Of a DNA stretch of 64,000 nucleotides, positions 11,242 to 22,928 are shown one piece after another. Position numbers and translations under genes: made by a program. The notes beneath the pieces are model-generated. The model saw only the letters and a list, made by a program, of their open reading frames with translations. It searched no databases and was not told the origin of the DNA. This stretch comes from Niebla homalea (taxonomy: Eukaryota > Ascomycota > Lecanoromycetes > Lecanorales > Ramalinaceae). The DNA lies in the NCBI GenBank assembly GCA_019925105.1, contig JAHGAU010000024.1:806001-870000 (forward strand). Direction: 5' to 3'. Position 1 is the first letter of the stretch. Every line of letters starts with the position of its first letter.

Positions 11242-14174
11242 GGTTTGTGGGGGAATTGGTGGAGCTTGAGTTTCGTGTATAGGGTCAGGTAGACTTTTCG
11301 GAGGTCGTTGATGGATGGAAAATGATTCGAGGATGGTTCACAGGCTAGCTGATCCGGGCTGGCTATGAATAGGATTTTGCGGGGTCGTGTGCTTGAATTC
11401 CTGAAAGAGGTCGAATTGTGATGCCGAGGGACAGAAATGGTGTTATCGATTGATATGGTTTGGCACTCCTTCCTTTTCTAGACGACTTCCCCGATCTCGA
11501 AATTTCGGCCCGCCCAGCCGAGGCTTCTACAAAGTGCCTTATTCTACGACTACGATGTCCAATTGTCATACTACAACATACTACTCCTCACAAACAAATG
11601 TGAGACATTACCCTGATTGTTTGTATCAACATGCGGATGCGTGTGTCCGGGAAGGATCAGCCTGGAAAGGCTAATAGACTGCCACATCACCATTGACAGT
11701 TGGTACCAGCACAAAATACATTGTCCTAAGCCCATCACGTTCGCAGATGACTGATCAGCAAGCACGACCACGCCTATTGTCTACGATACGAAGAATTTGG
11801 GATTGGTCGCGCATACTGAGCCATACGACCTGCAGGGAGCGTTGATCGGAAGTTTGCCACCAACGTCAGTATTACTTTATTCCGTAGATAACGCGAATTT
11901 CGTCATCAAGAGGACGTCGCACGAGTACGTCCGTAACGGTGCGATGTTGGTGATAACCTTAATCTCTGGGCTTCTCAAGTGGCTTAGAGACGGTCGCTAC
12001 CGCAGTTGCTCCATTAATTTGTTTTAGGCGACCAAGTTGCATGACTACTGCTCATTTGCGCAAAATCTCGCCTTGTTCTCAGGTACAGCATGAAGGATCC
12101 CATCATCGTGCCGAGGTTTTGACACAAATGGAACTTGGAGCATATTACACAGAGACAACAGGAGGTCCCAAAATCCCCGCCCACGATATAATTAGCATAT
12201 TGGTGTCAGATTGTGACATGCTGGTCCTTTCGGATGTCTTTGACAACTCTTTTCGTCTCATGAATTATTGATATCATCTGTTCCTCGGCCCATGAATGAG
12301 ATAAACTCATCATGAGACCAAGACGAGCTGGGAATTCGAGCCATTCACTGTGCAGCATTGAATCGCACTGAGAGACTTGGCTTATCCAAGGCAGAGACAC
12401 CAATCGAGACATGTAGACCTGCCCTTCCTGGACGGGGATGTCTGATGCTCCATGCGGTCATGGATGAATCTAGAGCCTGTTCCAGATAAAATGCAATGAC
12501 ATATATGGTGCTGTGTAATGCTTGTGGGGATTGCCAGTGCTCTCTGCGATAATCTTCCATCATCAATATAAAGAACAGCTCAGGCTCGCAAGCTGCGAGT
12601 TTAGATTCGCCAATTCTTGACCTGCACATCCCGCCACATTTGTGGCTTTGAACTCCTTTGTTGTTCGGAGGTCCACACCAACCCTAAGTCCAGGAGAATC
12701 TCCCCGCAAGGCGCACTGAGAGCCTCGACGGAATTCCTGCATACCTTTCGCATTGCCCCACAACTCTCACACTGATCTTCAAAACTTGGCCTTGAATGAT
12801 ACAGGGCGTCTCTATATCAATGTATGCACGTCTCCAACGATCGATTGAGTAGGGCTGACCGAGGGATTATTGCTCAGCCCCAGCCGCAGACATTTATTGC
12901 GCGATGTCACGTCCTATAAAGTCCTAGGGCTTGATGCTAGGCCTCATCGAATCGGGGTCCATCGCTGACGTTTGCGCTATCGAATTAAAGATAGGGTAAT
13001 CTGCCTTGAAGCGGTGGCATCCTTCTTTGACGAGGGGTTCCGGAGGAACCTAGTGTTATCAGCGCATTCCGCTACAGGCCGACAGCAAGCACAGTGACCT
13101 AATTACAGGACCTCGCCTCATCTGTCGGTGTGGATTTACAGGCCAACCTGAAATCATTGACCAGGTACGAATCCTTCGACTTATCACTCAATATCATCTT
13201 ATCACACACCTCCTTCAAAAAAGTCCCCAACATCCCGAGGCACTGCACCTGCCAATCAGATTCAAAGCGCATACTCCCCGGTCCTCGAAAATCGAATATT
13301 TCTCATTCCATTACCAACTCCTCTTCTTCCTAAGGTCTCTCTTGGGTGGCTATCTCAAGATCTGATAAGGCTGGGATTTTTCTCTGAGGTTGTATGAAAG
13401 GCACCCGGTTCTGGCACTACGCGCCTATTCCACCTGAGCATATCCCAAAAAGAGCTCTCTCGCCGAAACGGTACCTGACTACTGCATCTTCCTCGAAGCT
13501 CCTATTGAACACTTTGTATTCTTCGAAGCTTCTACCGCAACAGATTCGCGGCTAGCAACCTTCTCCCTATTGGCAAGCGCGCTGAACACCTTACTATCCC
13601 ACCACCATCGGCTCTTGCCGTAACAAACCTTTGGGAACCGAACCCTAACCTTTTTCACCCTTCCTCTGTGGGGGTACTCCCCACATCCAGCACCTTCGCA
13701 AGATTTGCCAGACACCAAAATCATAATCTAAAACCCTTTTGTCTTCCGTTCGACACTCCTACCTGAGGGACCTTTTGGATGCTGACGTGCGCATCCTGTG
13801 ACCTTGGCTTGTTGCACTGCCACTTATAGATCAGTGACCACGATTCCATCTGATTGGCACCACGGAGTTGAAAGAGGAGGTGGTCTGTCAGTGGTTTTGG
13901 TCAAGATTGACTCCCTACCCTACAGTCATAGCGATGGAAACAGAGAATAGGCCACTAGCGCCACATCACACTGCAATGTCGAGCGATTATTCCTTCGTGC
14001 CCCAAAACTTGGGAGCCTCGAATGACAAGAAAAGTGGGTCTTGTTGATTGTACCGCAGGACTTCGAAATAACGTGAGACAGATTACGTGTTTGTCGACGA
14101 GCACAACCGCCACAGAAGACTGAAGGGTATGCTTGAGGCATCCATACAAAGCTTACATTGCTGACAAGACCTAG
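11242..14174. other. gene-poor interval, 2.9 kb
   Basis: Upstream of both CIA2 (minus) and the Zn2Cys6 regulator (plus), so it contains two promoters and probably the regulator's first exon(s). Open frames here are at most about 94 codons and none resembles a known protein. Long upstream regions are common for fungal transcription-factor genes. Confidence 0.4.
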
Positions 14175-17056
14175 TCGTCAGAGCTTGTGATGGCTGCCGA
14201 AGGAGGAAGATAAAATGCGATTCTGCAACCACAAATCAATGGCCTTGTGCTGCTTGTGTCAGGCTCAAGCTACACTGCGTACCACCCGCCGTTAGCTACG
14301 AGCGTAACGGCGCAAGTGGGATTGCAAGACTGGGCATACAAGGCGTTCTAGACTTCGATAATTCAAGCAACAGTGGTGACGAGGACTATCTGTCCCAGGC
14401 GGGCACTGCCATGGGCTGGGATACGCAAGACCCCTCCCACCACATCCACATCCCACCGCAGTCCTATGATCCTGGCAGCATGGGCCCCTTCACTACCCCA
14501 CCGTATTCAGCCCCCTTAAATCAGCAAGAATTCTCCTACAATGATCTGTCTACGATGCCCCTCAACGACCCACATTCCTCCTTCCCCGACCACAATTCTT
14601 TCAACATGCCAACACCAGATGCTTCGTTACCGCAGCCGCCAGGCGCTTGGTCCGGGGATCAGTACTCACAGGGAGACCTCAGCGATATCCTCGGAGAACT
14701 GAAGATCAATGAAAATGGCGTTGGTGAGCACTTACCCCTGCAGTCTGGTATACTTCAATGCTCGTCGAACTTGACTAATGGCCAATCAGCGCCTTACATC
14801 TCTCAGCAGAAGAAGCTTCTGGCGGAAGCCCCGGCGTATGAGGAAACCGAGGCCATCATCCAGAAGCCAATCGTTCAGTCGGGTGCCACAGTCCGCATCC
14901 CTCCAGCGCTGATGCCTTCTGATGAACAATGCCTTCAATTGTTCGACATCTTCTTTACCAACATTCACCCTTATGTCCCTGTAATTAGCAGACCTTACTT
15001 CTATCAGCAATGGAGGACCAATCGCAGGTCGATCTCGCCGCTCATCCTTGAGGCCATCTTCGCCTGCGCCGGCAGGATGTCAGAAGATGCAGCTCAGGGT
15101 GCGCAATGGCTGGCTTTATCCTCGAGTATGCTTTTTGAGCAAGAATGCCCAACGCTTTCGCACGACATGCTGACTACTATCTTAGGCCACGAAGATTGCT
15201 TCATGGATGTTCCCCGGTTGAGCACGGTCCAGGCAATGATGATCCTTATTAAAGCACGGGAGTCAGCACCGAAGCGCGGCTACTATTATCGATCCTGGAT
15301 CACGATAAAGAAAATAATCACCATGGCCCACGATTTGGATCTGCATGAGCACTACGAGCAGCATAAGCAGGGCATCTCGTGCGGCTCGGATCCGACGGAA
15401 TGCTTAATCAAGACTCGGATCTGGCAGACGCTGTTCATTCTCGAGGTTATGGTGGGAGCCCCACAAGGTGAGTATCTGATCGCGACAAAGGTCATGTCTT
15501 ATCACTGAGTATTGTAGGCCGAAGTGACATGGGAATTGATCCCAACTCTGTGGATCTCGACATCTTGCGGCCCATGCCAGGCATCGACAATTCTGACTAC
15601 GATATCTCCCGCCAGTTCACCTATCTAGTGCGGAAGATATGGAACGTGAGGCAAATGCATGATTTGAAGGGCAAAGTCAAAGAGGCGCCGACAAAAAGTT
15701 GGGTGAACGATCCCAAATTCACTAGTCTTGACGCAACTCTGGTCAATTGGCTATCTGAACTTCCACGAGTTCTCCAAATCACCTTCCCGGAGGACGGAAC
15801 TCCACCGTGGCTTCCTAGTCATTTTATCGGCAATATGCATTCGTACTATCATCTGACCATTATAATGCTCCACCGACCTCAGCTGATGCAGTCAAGCTCT
15901 TATGCTGATGGGAGTTGGAAACGGCATATGGCCATTTGCTACGATTCGTCGAAGAAGATGTGTCGATTGCAGGAGGGTCTCTTACAGCAGCATGGTATTG
16001 ATGGTCTTCTGTGTATGCAGCGTGGGATCAACTTTGTCATATACGCCGTCTTAACATGCACAATGATTCACCTGGTAAGATATTTCCTATCTGATCAATC
16101 TTGACTGGTCTGACTCCTTCACAGGTTGCCATCACATCGCCCGATCCAGAATTCAACAATGACGCAAAGGAGTACTTCACCCGCCATATGCGAATCCTAG
16201 AGACCTGCACGACTGCATGGCCACAGCCTGACATGCAGAAGCAGATTGATGCTCTGAGAGAGGCCTTTTCGGCGGACACAACTCGACCCTTCGAGCTGAA
16301 GCCTACTTTCCCATACGGCAGCCCGGGGGTCCCAGCTCTGCAGCCGAGTCCGCCCATGGAGGTAAAGTATCAACAGCCCATGGTATCTCGAAACCATTCC
16401 TTTGGCAACGTCTCGCATCAAATGCCCTTCCAGTCAGGGCCAATGACGCCACCAATGACCGCCGGGCTGGATAGCACGCACGATGGATCGTCCATGGCTC
16501 ATTCATCAGCGAGCAGCCTCTCCAACGGCCAACATCCCTCTATTGGTGACATGCAAGCCGCCTGGAATCCGACGCCTATTTTTGAGTAAGCTTCGACCCC
16601 TGAATTTCGGATCCCTGATGTGAGAATGTGAGAAACTTTTGCTGACTTTATCTTCACAGAGGGTGGAACGCTGCCTTTGGCGAGCACTCCGCCTCCATGT
16701 CCGAGATCGCCGCCACCCTACCTCAGCAATCACCACCCCTCTACCCAACCGCATCAATGGCAACGGCGATGCATCAGCAAAACCACATCCCTCTGCCCGG
16801 CGGCATGTCACAGCAGCAGCAGCAACAAGGCTACTCCATCCCCGCACCGCACAGTATGCGCCATTCTCAGATGCGCCGACCTTCCGAATCCTATATACCC
16901 ATGAGCAGCGGCAACGGAATCGAGCCCTCATTCGTGACGTCGAACATGTGGCGCGAGAGTATTGCGAGTACCTATGAGCCCGGGGGGTTGAAGAGGGGGT
17001 GGGATCAGCAGAGCAGCTTTCTGGTGGACCCGGTGCAGAGTAAACGCTTACGATGA
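14175..17056 (+). CDS. Zn2Cys6 fungal transcription factor
   Basis: Exons 14175-15467, 15518-16074, 16125-16585 and 16660-17056 join in frame to about 900 residues. The binuclear zinc cluster is at the very start (14186-14278): ACDGCRRRKIKCD, then CAACVRLKLHC, with spacing C-x2-C-x6-C-x9-C-x2-C-x6-C. A Ser/Pro/Asn-rich linker follows. The fungal-specific middle homology region begins around RIPPALMPSDEQC and includes FFTNIHPYVPVISRPYFYQQ. The C-terminal fifth is Gln/Pro/Ser-rich and ends in SKRLR. It is a nuclear DNA-binding regulator; its targets cannot be told, and no metabolic gene cluster surrounds it. The N-terminus is incomplete: the first exon here starts after an AG acceptor (GACCTAG), and RLKVV just before the cluster can be read from a small upstream exon ending near 14136, but no ATG was securely linked. 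Confidence 0.87.
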
Positions 17057-17744
17057 ATGACGAGAGCTGGGGTGGAGCGAGCAAGATGGTGTTCGACATG
17101 TATCATTATTGGTGAGGGAGTCCTGGGGTGGCGAAAAAAGTGGGAACGGTGGTTTGCTGTTTGGGGGACCGGTTGGGTTTTGCCTTTCTTCGCCACTCGC
17201 TTTTCGACTGGTTGCGGGTTAATTCCTTCTTTTCTTTCTTTCCTTTCCAAGCATCGCTGAGCGAGCGAACGAAAAAATTTGCCGGGGCTGTGGGGGGAAG
17301 GTAAAGGGGACAATCCAGCGGAAACCCCTTGCTTGTTTCTCCCTTGTCTTACGGTTATGAGCTATGCGATCTAAGAGGCAAACGTGAAATGGGGTGTAAT
17401 GGGCTTTGTAATGTGTGCATGGCAATTCGATGTTAGCTTCAAAATTTTCAACAATTAAGGCTTCAGCTTGATTGCATCCTCGATTTGCCTGAGGGCAACT
17501 TTTTGTTTGGGAAGGCTCTCTCCATCTTATCTCCCACGACTCCCGCCCTCCCTCCTCGGGAAGCCCTTTACTTTGTGACGATCATCGCAAAGTCATTCTG
17601 TAAGCCCTCTTCTCATATCGATGCCCCCAATAGCCATGCGTAAACACCCCGTGTCTAAGCTGCTCTTTGAGTGAGCCCCGCTGGGCCCTCGCGCTGGTCC
17701 GTAAATCCCACAGCATCGCCACACCCGTATGTTCTGTGGGCCAT
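17057..17744. other. convergent intergenic region
   Basis: 3' regions of the plus-strand transcription factor and the minus-strand Sm-G gene. Contains a T/C-rich patch near 17220-17250 and no supported gene. Confidence 0.4.
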
Positions 17745-18789
17745 TTATCCCCTGTCTCCACCGATCCGCTCGAGGGCCTGTGTGTTTGTTGATTGATGTG
17801 TCAGCTTAGCCCCTGCATGCGGAGACGAGAAATGGCTAAATGCGGGGATGGATGGTGTTTGGATGGGAGAGGAGAGATGGGGAAAGGCCAGGGTGGGTAA
17901 AGGGGGGAAGGAAGCGTTACCTCCAGCATCACCACGGAATTGCCTCTGATGACCTATCTCCCGCCCACAAGGAAGTCGTTAGCCATTTATGTGCGATGGT
18001 ATTGGCAACGATGGACGACGCTGATGGAGGACGCGAAGTTCGGTGATGATGCAAAATCTGCAGAGCTGCTGGCGTCGATGATATGGGGCGTTTAAGGTAG
18101 AATGCCGTAGAGCCGCCACAAATGATTGAGCGGGTTGGTTGCGTCGGCCCTGGCGGGAAGGCGCACGGTTGTCGGAGGACGAGGGAGCGAGAAAGGGAGA
18201 GGGGAGAGAGAGAGGGGGGGGAGAGAGAGAGGGAGAGAGGGTGGAATGGAGAGGAGACAGGGAAGAGCGGCGATCATACCACCATGCCTATCCGGACCTT
18301 CTCGCCGCCGGCCTTCTCCTCCACTGCTTCGTCCAGGACGATGTTGAGGAAGACCTGTTGAACGAAGACCGCCATATCAGCATTCACAGTCACTTAGCTT
18401 GACGTAGCGATGATATGGAAGAGTTTGGTGACGAGGGGTCACGGCACACGTGAGTGTGCAAATTGGGAGGGAAAGTTGATGAATTCGTCCCGAGGGTGAG
18501 CGTGACGGCGTGGAAGTTGCCTGTATTGAGGCAAGGACCCTAACAAAAGAGAGAAAGCGAGAAGAGGGAACGGTGACGAACATCATAGCCTCGTAGTACA
18601 CCAATGACCTTCCTCGTCCCGTTCAGTTGCACGAAGAGCCGCTTGTCGAGGTACTGTTGTTTTTTCGCCCAATTGGGGAGCCACTGTCAGCAAAAGCTCT
18701 CCATCTGTGGTGAGACCCCAAATTTGAAGCGCAGCAGAGGATAGAGGGGGTTTAGATACCTTCTTTAGCTCAGGCTGAGCTTGAGGCAT
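17745..18789 (-). CDS. SMX2: Sm protein G, core snRNP subunit
   Basis: Sm-G is one of seven proteins forming the ring around U1, U2, U4 and U5 snRNAs. It is hidden in five small exons that join without phase conflict: 18789-18760, 18653-18582, 18354-18280, 17953-17921 and 17777-17745, giving 80 residues, close to the usual 76-77. Translation starts MPQAQPELKK and continues YLDKRLFVQLNGTRKVIGVL (Sm1) and GYD/VFLNIVLDEAVEEKAGGE. The Sm2 motif is KVRIGMV, then VIRGNSVVMLE and ALERIGGDRG. Introns are 106, 227, 326 and 143 nt, long for this window, and only about a quarter of the span is coding. The donor of the second intron is GTTCGT, off the usual consensus. The third intron contains a long purine-only tract. 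Confidence 0.93.
18189..18241 (+). repeat. purine-only GA tract in a Sm-G intron
   Basis: 53 consecutive purines, mostly GAGA repeats with a run of eight G, inside the third intron of the minus-strand Sm-G gene. In the transcript this is a long C/U tract well upstream of the 3' splice site. It may form triplex or affect splicing; it may equally be a simple low-complexity expansion. Confidence 0.85.
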
Positions 18790-19783
18790 CTTGGAAGATT
18801 GAGAGGATGCGTGGGAGTGAAGGGATGCAGGTGCGCGTTGTTGAAGATCTGGACGCTGGTGTGCGGAATGGCGCCGAAGATGGTCGGATGTTTTGCAGAC
18901 TGGGCTAGCGGCATTGATTTGGAAAAGGGGCTGGATTTTGATAGTAACTGTCGAAATGTTGAAGCAAAATGGATCTCGGTCTTACAATATATATAGAACA
19001 CAAGTGAGAAACGAATGTAGAAAACTGAAAAGTATATGAACATGTGATTAGCAATTTTACTCTAACTATTGCAAATCATGGTCGTTCGCCAACTGCAGGT
19101 AAATGAATACATGCATATGAGTGGCGAAACTCTGTGGCATCAGAATCTACGTAGGCGGTCAAGGTCTGCTTTATATTTACATCAGCATTCATGTCTCGTG
19201 GCGTTGCAGGGCAGGCGAGCAGCGTCGCCGCCTCTTTACATCTATGTGCGATTTTATTCTATTTTTCTTTAATTCACAGTATGATTTAGCAAAAATGCAC
19301 GTATAGAGAAGCTTTACAAAACCAGTCACAACGTGATTCAGGTATGCGTGATTACGTTTGCAGATGATGTAAGATATTGATTTATTTAGAACCTGACGCC
19401 TGACAAGTGGGATCCTCAATCACAACTCAGATACCATTATTTGCGAGGTATGTCAATTAGCAGGCCTGCAATGATGCTGCTGACGAAATGGAGAGGCAGG
19501 ATGTGTAAGGAGTGGACTCGCGAGTATACGTGTGGGTGTATTGAGGACGAAAATCTTGAGCAATGCCCTCGCCGCTTGGGAACGAACGTCAAATGCACGC
19601 GAGTCACGAAGCAACAGCGTGAAGCTGCGCAACATATGTGCAAAAAGCACATGGTCAAGCCAACCAAGGATGTCATGCATCGATAGAGAGGAGCAAAGGA
19701 GGGGATGAAGGGCAGATCGGAGGCAGCATCATTTTCATTAGCATGCCAAATTTCTAATTACAATCTCACTCCTCGGGCATTAT
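18790..19783. other. intergenic, no gene seen
   Basis: Promoter side of Sm-G (minus) and 3' side of the F-box gene (minus). Rather AT-rich, especially 18970-19080 and 19240-19300. Open frames are short and unconvincing. Confidence 0.4.
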
Positions 19784-20848
19784 TTATGCTTCATGGTATT
19801 GCATACCAGTATGTCTCATCTTTGAATAATCGTCCAGACCTACCTCCTTAATAGGTCCAAAACGCTTGATGTGATCATGAAATGTGCTCAGAGTGTAACG
19901 CTTCGTCCAGTGCGTAGAGTGGTTGTCACACTCTCGGCATCCAGCGCAACGAAAATCCCACTCCAACTCTCTCGAGACCGGGTGCAATGAAGATACTTGG
20001 ACTACTCCCATCCACCGCAGCGGGTTACCTTCGTTCTGATCAAATACGTCCTCAGCTGGGCGCTGTGGCTTTCCGCGCATATTGACTCCACCATTACATC
20101 TAGTAGCATCCTTGGAAACGAAGTGATCGAGCTTTCGCTGGTACTCAGCCTTTTGACGAGTTCCCACATCCAGAACGTGCTGGGACATGGCATCCTCGGA
20201 GCCATGCAAAATGACACCCGCAGAACGTGCTGCTGAGGAGTCGTATCGTGTTAGCCGTCGTCGCTGATCGCACTTGTAAGGCGAGTAAGTGCCGGGTATA
20301 CCCTTGAGGCAAGGTAGTGTCTTCAGAACCTTTCGGTCCAGCCCAAAGTTCCGGATGACGCTCTGCATGCTCCGAGGGCGGTAGTCCTGGTGATATGAAA
20401 GGCAGAGGTAACACACACGCTTGCATTTTAGGACATAGATATATTCACCATAGTCCCCGCAGGTGGCGCACTCTGGAAAGAGCATCCTGTCGTAGAATTC
20501 CTTACATTTCACCAAGTGGCCTGCGTGGACAGCAATTATGCTTTGTAACGCAGGTCGTGCGTGTGTGATGATAGCCTTGAACTCTGGAATGGAATTGACG
20601 ACATTGAAAGCCTGTCTATTGATCGCTTGAAAATTGGTTAGACTGAGAAAGTCGAGCTCTGTTAGCATGCCTTGGAGCAGTTCAGGGGGCAGCAGAGCTA
20701 GCGTTCCAAGACTTGCTTGCGGTTGCGCCGGCGCATGGTGATAAAGTTGTTGGAAGGGTGGAAGATTGTATTTGATATCATAGGGCACGCTGAAAGGATT
20801 TTCGTACTTCCATTCCTCAGGAATCCTGTCTGGCAAATCCTCATCCAT
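19784..20848 (-). CDS. F-box domain protein
   Basis: Single open frame of 354 residues from an ATG (MDEDLPDRIPEEW). The F-box lies at about residues 50-95: LALLPPELLQGMLTELDFLSL, then NFQAINRQAFNVVNSIPEFK, which is the usual opening of fungal F-box proteins. After it comes a cysteine-containing segment (CATCGDYGEYIYVLKCKRVC, then CLSY) that could bind zinc, and near the C-terminus CAGCRECDN. Such proteins bind Skp1 by the F-box and choose substrates for SCF ubiquitin ligases; the substrate is unknown. It is divergent from NTR2 with 210 bp between the two starts, so the promoters probably overlap. F-box call is fairly secure, function beyond that unknown. Confidence 0.8.
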   Translation of the reverse strand: MDEDLPDRIPEEWKYENPFSVPYDIKYNLPPFQQLYHHAPAQPQASLGTLALLPPELLQGMLTELDFLSLTNFQAINRQAFNVVNSIPEFKAIITHARPALQSIIAVHAGHLVKCKEFYDRMLFPECATCGDYGEYIYVLKCKRVCYLCLSYHQDYRPRSMQSVIRNFGLDRKVLKTLPCLKGIPGTYSPYKCDQRRRLTRYDSSAARSAGVILHGSEDAMSQHVLDVGTRQKAEYQRKLDHFVSKDATRCNGGVNMRGKPQRPAEDVFDQNEGNPLRWMGVVQVSSLHPVSRELEWDFRCAGCRECDNHSTHWTKRYTLSTFHDHIKRFGPIKEVGLDDYSKMRHTGMQYHEA

Positions 20849-21058
20849 AATGTTCGGCTCAGCTAGAACTGGTAATTGATGTAAGCATTAATGCTTCAAT
20901 AGTGCTGCGATTGCTCCATGAACGCGTCTGCGATTGACGCGTCTGGGAGAACGGAATCAATCCGCTGGATGGAAACGCTGATTGGTGGATTTCCACATTA
21001 TGATTCTCTCGTTCCTTTCGAAAAGACTGTATCCTTTATTCTTCACCTCTACTATACC
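20849..21058. promoter_or_regulatory. divergent promoter, F-box gene / NTR2
   Basis: 210 bp between the F-box ATG (minus) and the preferred NTR2 ATG (plus). It must contain both promoters. No single motif stands out. Confidence 0.5.
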
Positions 21059-22429
21059 ATGCAGTCTCCATTCTCTGCAAAAAGGAAGGCGAGGAAAATA
21101 GGGCGGGATGGGGATGAAGCTGCAGCAGGCTCGGACGTCAACGGCGATGATCCAGGTAATACTTGTCTACCATTTTGTGCAATTACCTCTGACACATCTG
21201 GAATATATAGGCTGACAGCCTCAGTAGACGGCACCTCGCCGGTTGTGCGACCCTCACTTGCGGCTGGCCGGATCTCTTCCAAAACAAAGAAGCGTTCCTC
21301 CCTACGCACGTCGTTTGGCCCTGGCGGCACTTCGATGAACGACGATGAAGATGGTGGTGAATTGCCAGGAGTGTTCATCCCCAAGAGGTCAAATCTGAGT
21401 CGTCAAGCGATTGAAAAGAATGCCTCACGAAAGACAGACGCATTGTCAACTGGGCCACGTATCATTCAGAATGATGATGATCGACCCAGCTACAGCGCAG
21501 ATATGCTGAGTGAATTGAAGGCCTCTACTCCATCCACACCTAAAGATCATAGCTTGAAATCGGATGTGCCCTCTGAAGGTCAGGAGCTTGACTTGGCAGC
21601 CAAGTTCGGCTCAGATCTTGCTCTCCAGCAGAATGCTGCGATTCCCACAGATGCGGTAATCAAGGAAAAGAAAGAGAGAAGAGCTAGGCTTGCCAAGGAA
21701 CAAGAGTATATATCTCTTAATTCAGAGGGCGAGCCAGAAGATCGGGATGAAGAGGAATCTGAGTCTGATGCTTCGTCAAACCACGACGCTTCGATAATGC
21801 CTTATACCGGACACAAACGTCTCAAAGAGCCTCCTTCGCGGCTTGCTCAAGACGATGATGAGGTCGGTGAGGGTTTCGATGACTTTGTCTCTGATGGCCG
21901 AATGGCTTTGGGCAAAAAGGCAGAACGTGAGCAACGCAGACGCCAGAAGGCAGACATGAAGGCCATGATCGAGGACGCCGAAGGATCGGATGATTCGTCA
22001 GAGGATGAGAGCGAAGTGGAAAGACGAGCAGCTTACGAAGCAGCACAGACGCGCAAAGGCATGGATGGGATGAAGAAGCAGGATGAGGGTCCGAAACCGA
22101 GAAGACCGAGGACTCCACCCAGAATAACGCCACTACCTACCCTTCCAGATGTACTCGAGAGATTGAAAGACCAGAAGCAGGGGATGGAGCACGAGGCAAA
22201 GATTCAACAGGCGAGGATGGAAATCAATGGGAGAGAATTAGCAGCGATTGAAGTTCGGAAAGAAGAAGTTCAAAAATTGATGACAGAGGCTGGAGAAAGA
22301 TTCGAAAGATTGAGAGCAGAAGTAGAGGCGGAGAGGGATGATGCTGGTGTAGGGGAGATGGTCGTAGCGGAAAAGCCAGGTCTAGGGATGGCTACTGACA
22401 TGAGAGGGTTGGAAAGCTATGGGCAGTGA
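21059..22429 (+). CDS. NTR2: NTR2-like spliceosome disassembly factor
   Basis: Acidic, coiled-coil-rich protein of about 435 residues. I start it at the ATG at 21059 (MQSPFSAKRKARKI), because the basic SAKRKARKI start is typical and the in-frame extension upstream lacks family features. A 63-nt intron (21156-21218) should be removed; its length is a multiple of three, so it hides in an open frame. The family signature follows: FGPGG, then PGVFIPKRSNLSRQAI, then SYSADMLSELKASTPSTP and EKKERRARLAKEQEYISL. In yeast Ntr1, Ntr2 and the helicase Prp43 dismantle the intron-lariat spliceosome. The C-terminal third is a long charged helix. The open frame would allow retention of the intron, so an isoform with 21 extra residues is possible. 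Confidence 0.82.
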   Translation: MQSPFSAKRKARKIGRDGDEAAAGSDVNGDDPGNTCLPFCAITSDTSGIYRLTASVDGTSPVVRPSLAAGRISSKTKKRSSLRTSFGPGGTSMNDDEDGGELPGVFIPKRSNLSRQAIEKNASRKTDALSTGPRIIQNDDDRPSYSADMLSELKASTPSTPKDHSLKSDVPSEGQELDLAAKFGSDLALQQNAAIPTDAVIKEKKERRARLAKEQEYISLNSEGEPEDRDEEESESDASSNHDASIMPYTGHKRLKEPPSRLAQDDDEVGEGFDDFVSDGRMALGKKAEREQRRRQKADMKAMIEDAEGSDDSSEDESEVERRAAYEAAQTRKGMDGMKKQDEGPKPRRPRTPPRITPLPTLPDVLERLKDQKQGMEHEAKIQQARMEINGRELAAIEVRKEEVQKLMTEAGERFERLRAEVEAERDDAGVGEMVVAEKPGLGMATDMRGLESYGQ

Positions 22430-22928
22430 ATACGGTGTCATCTTTTATTGTAGCTCTGTAGATACCCAAATACATTTTTTTGCCTTGTATAGCCCAGCAT
22501 TTCCAGAAAAGGGGTTCGGTTTTCGAAAATGCGCTGATGGCTGAAGCCTTGAAGGTAGAACTAGTATAGATCAATCTGATTGGCTGAGGAGGTGCTCGGG
22601 GGATGACCAACCAGAAGTTCTCCAAATTCCAACGCCAAAAAGGCCACCTTTTCGTCATACCGTTGGTTATGCAACAATACATATACGTTGAAACGTTAAT
22701 CACCCCTGGAATCCCTTGACAAGTTGCGCAAGACAGGTCTCAGACAAGCGTAGCCAGCGCTAAGTTGCATTGTATCGCTTTGATCGATTCACTATTTCAC
22801 TCCTCAAAGGACACTTTATTATCATACGCCAACAAAGCGCTTTCAGGACGCAATGGCCCAATAACAGCTTGAAACTTTCCCTCAAGAGACATCGAAAGCC
22901 CGAAGAGCTGCAGCACGACACCGGCAAG
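22430..22928. other. intergenic, NTR2 3' / ERO1 5'
   Basis: About 500 bp. The frame of ERO1 stays open upstream of its ATG to 22770 without any signal-peptide-like start, so I treat this as 5' untranslated and promoter sequence. Confidence 0.4.

Noticed and set aside
10600..17056. A secondary-metabolite cluster around the Zn2Cys6 regulator
   Set aside because: No polyketide synthase, peptide synthetase, terpene cyclase, oxidase or transporter is nearby; flanking genes are housekeeping.
20918..21058. Upstream in-frame extension of NTR2
   Set aside because: It lacks family features, while the ATG at 21059 opens directly into the conserved basic start; the extension also fills the short divergent promoter.
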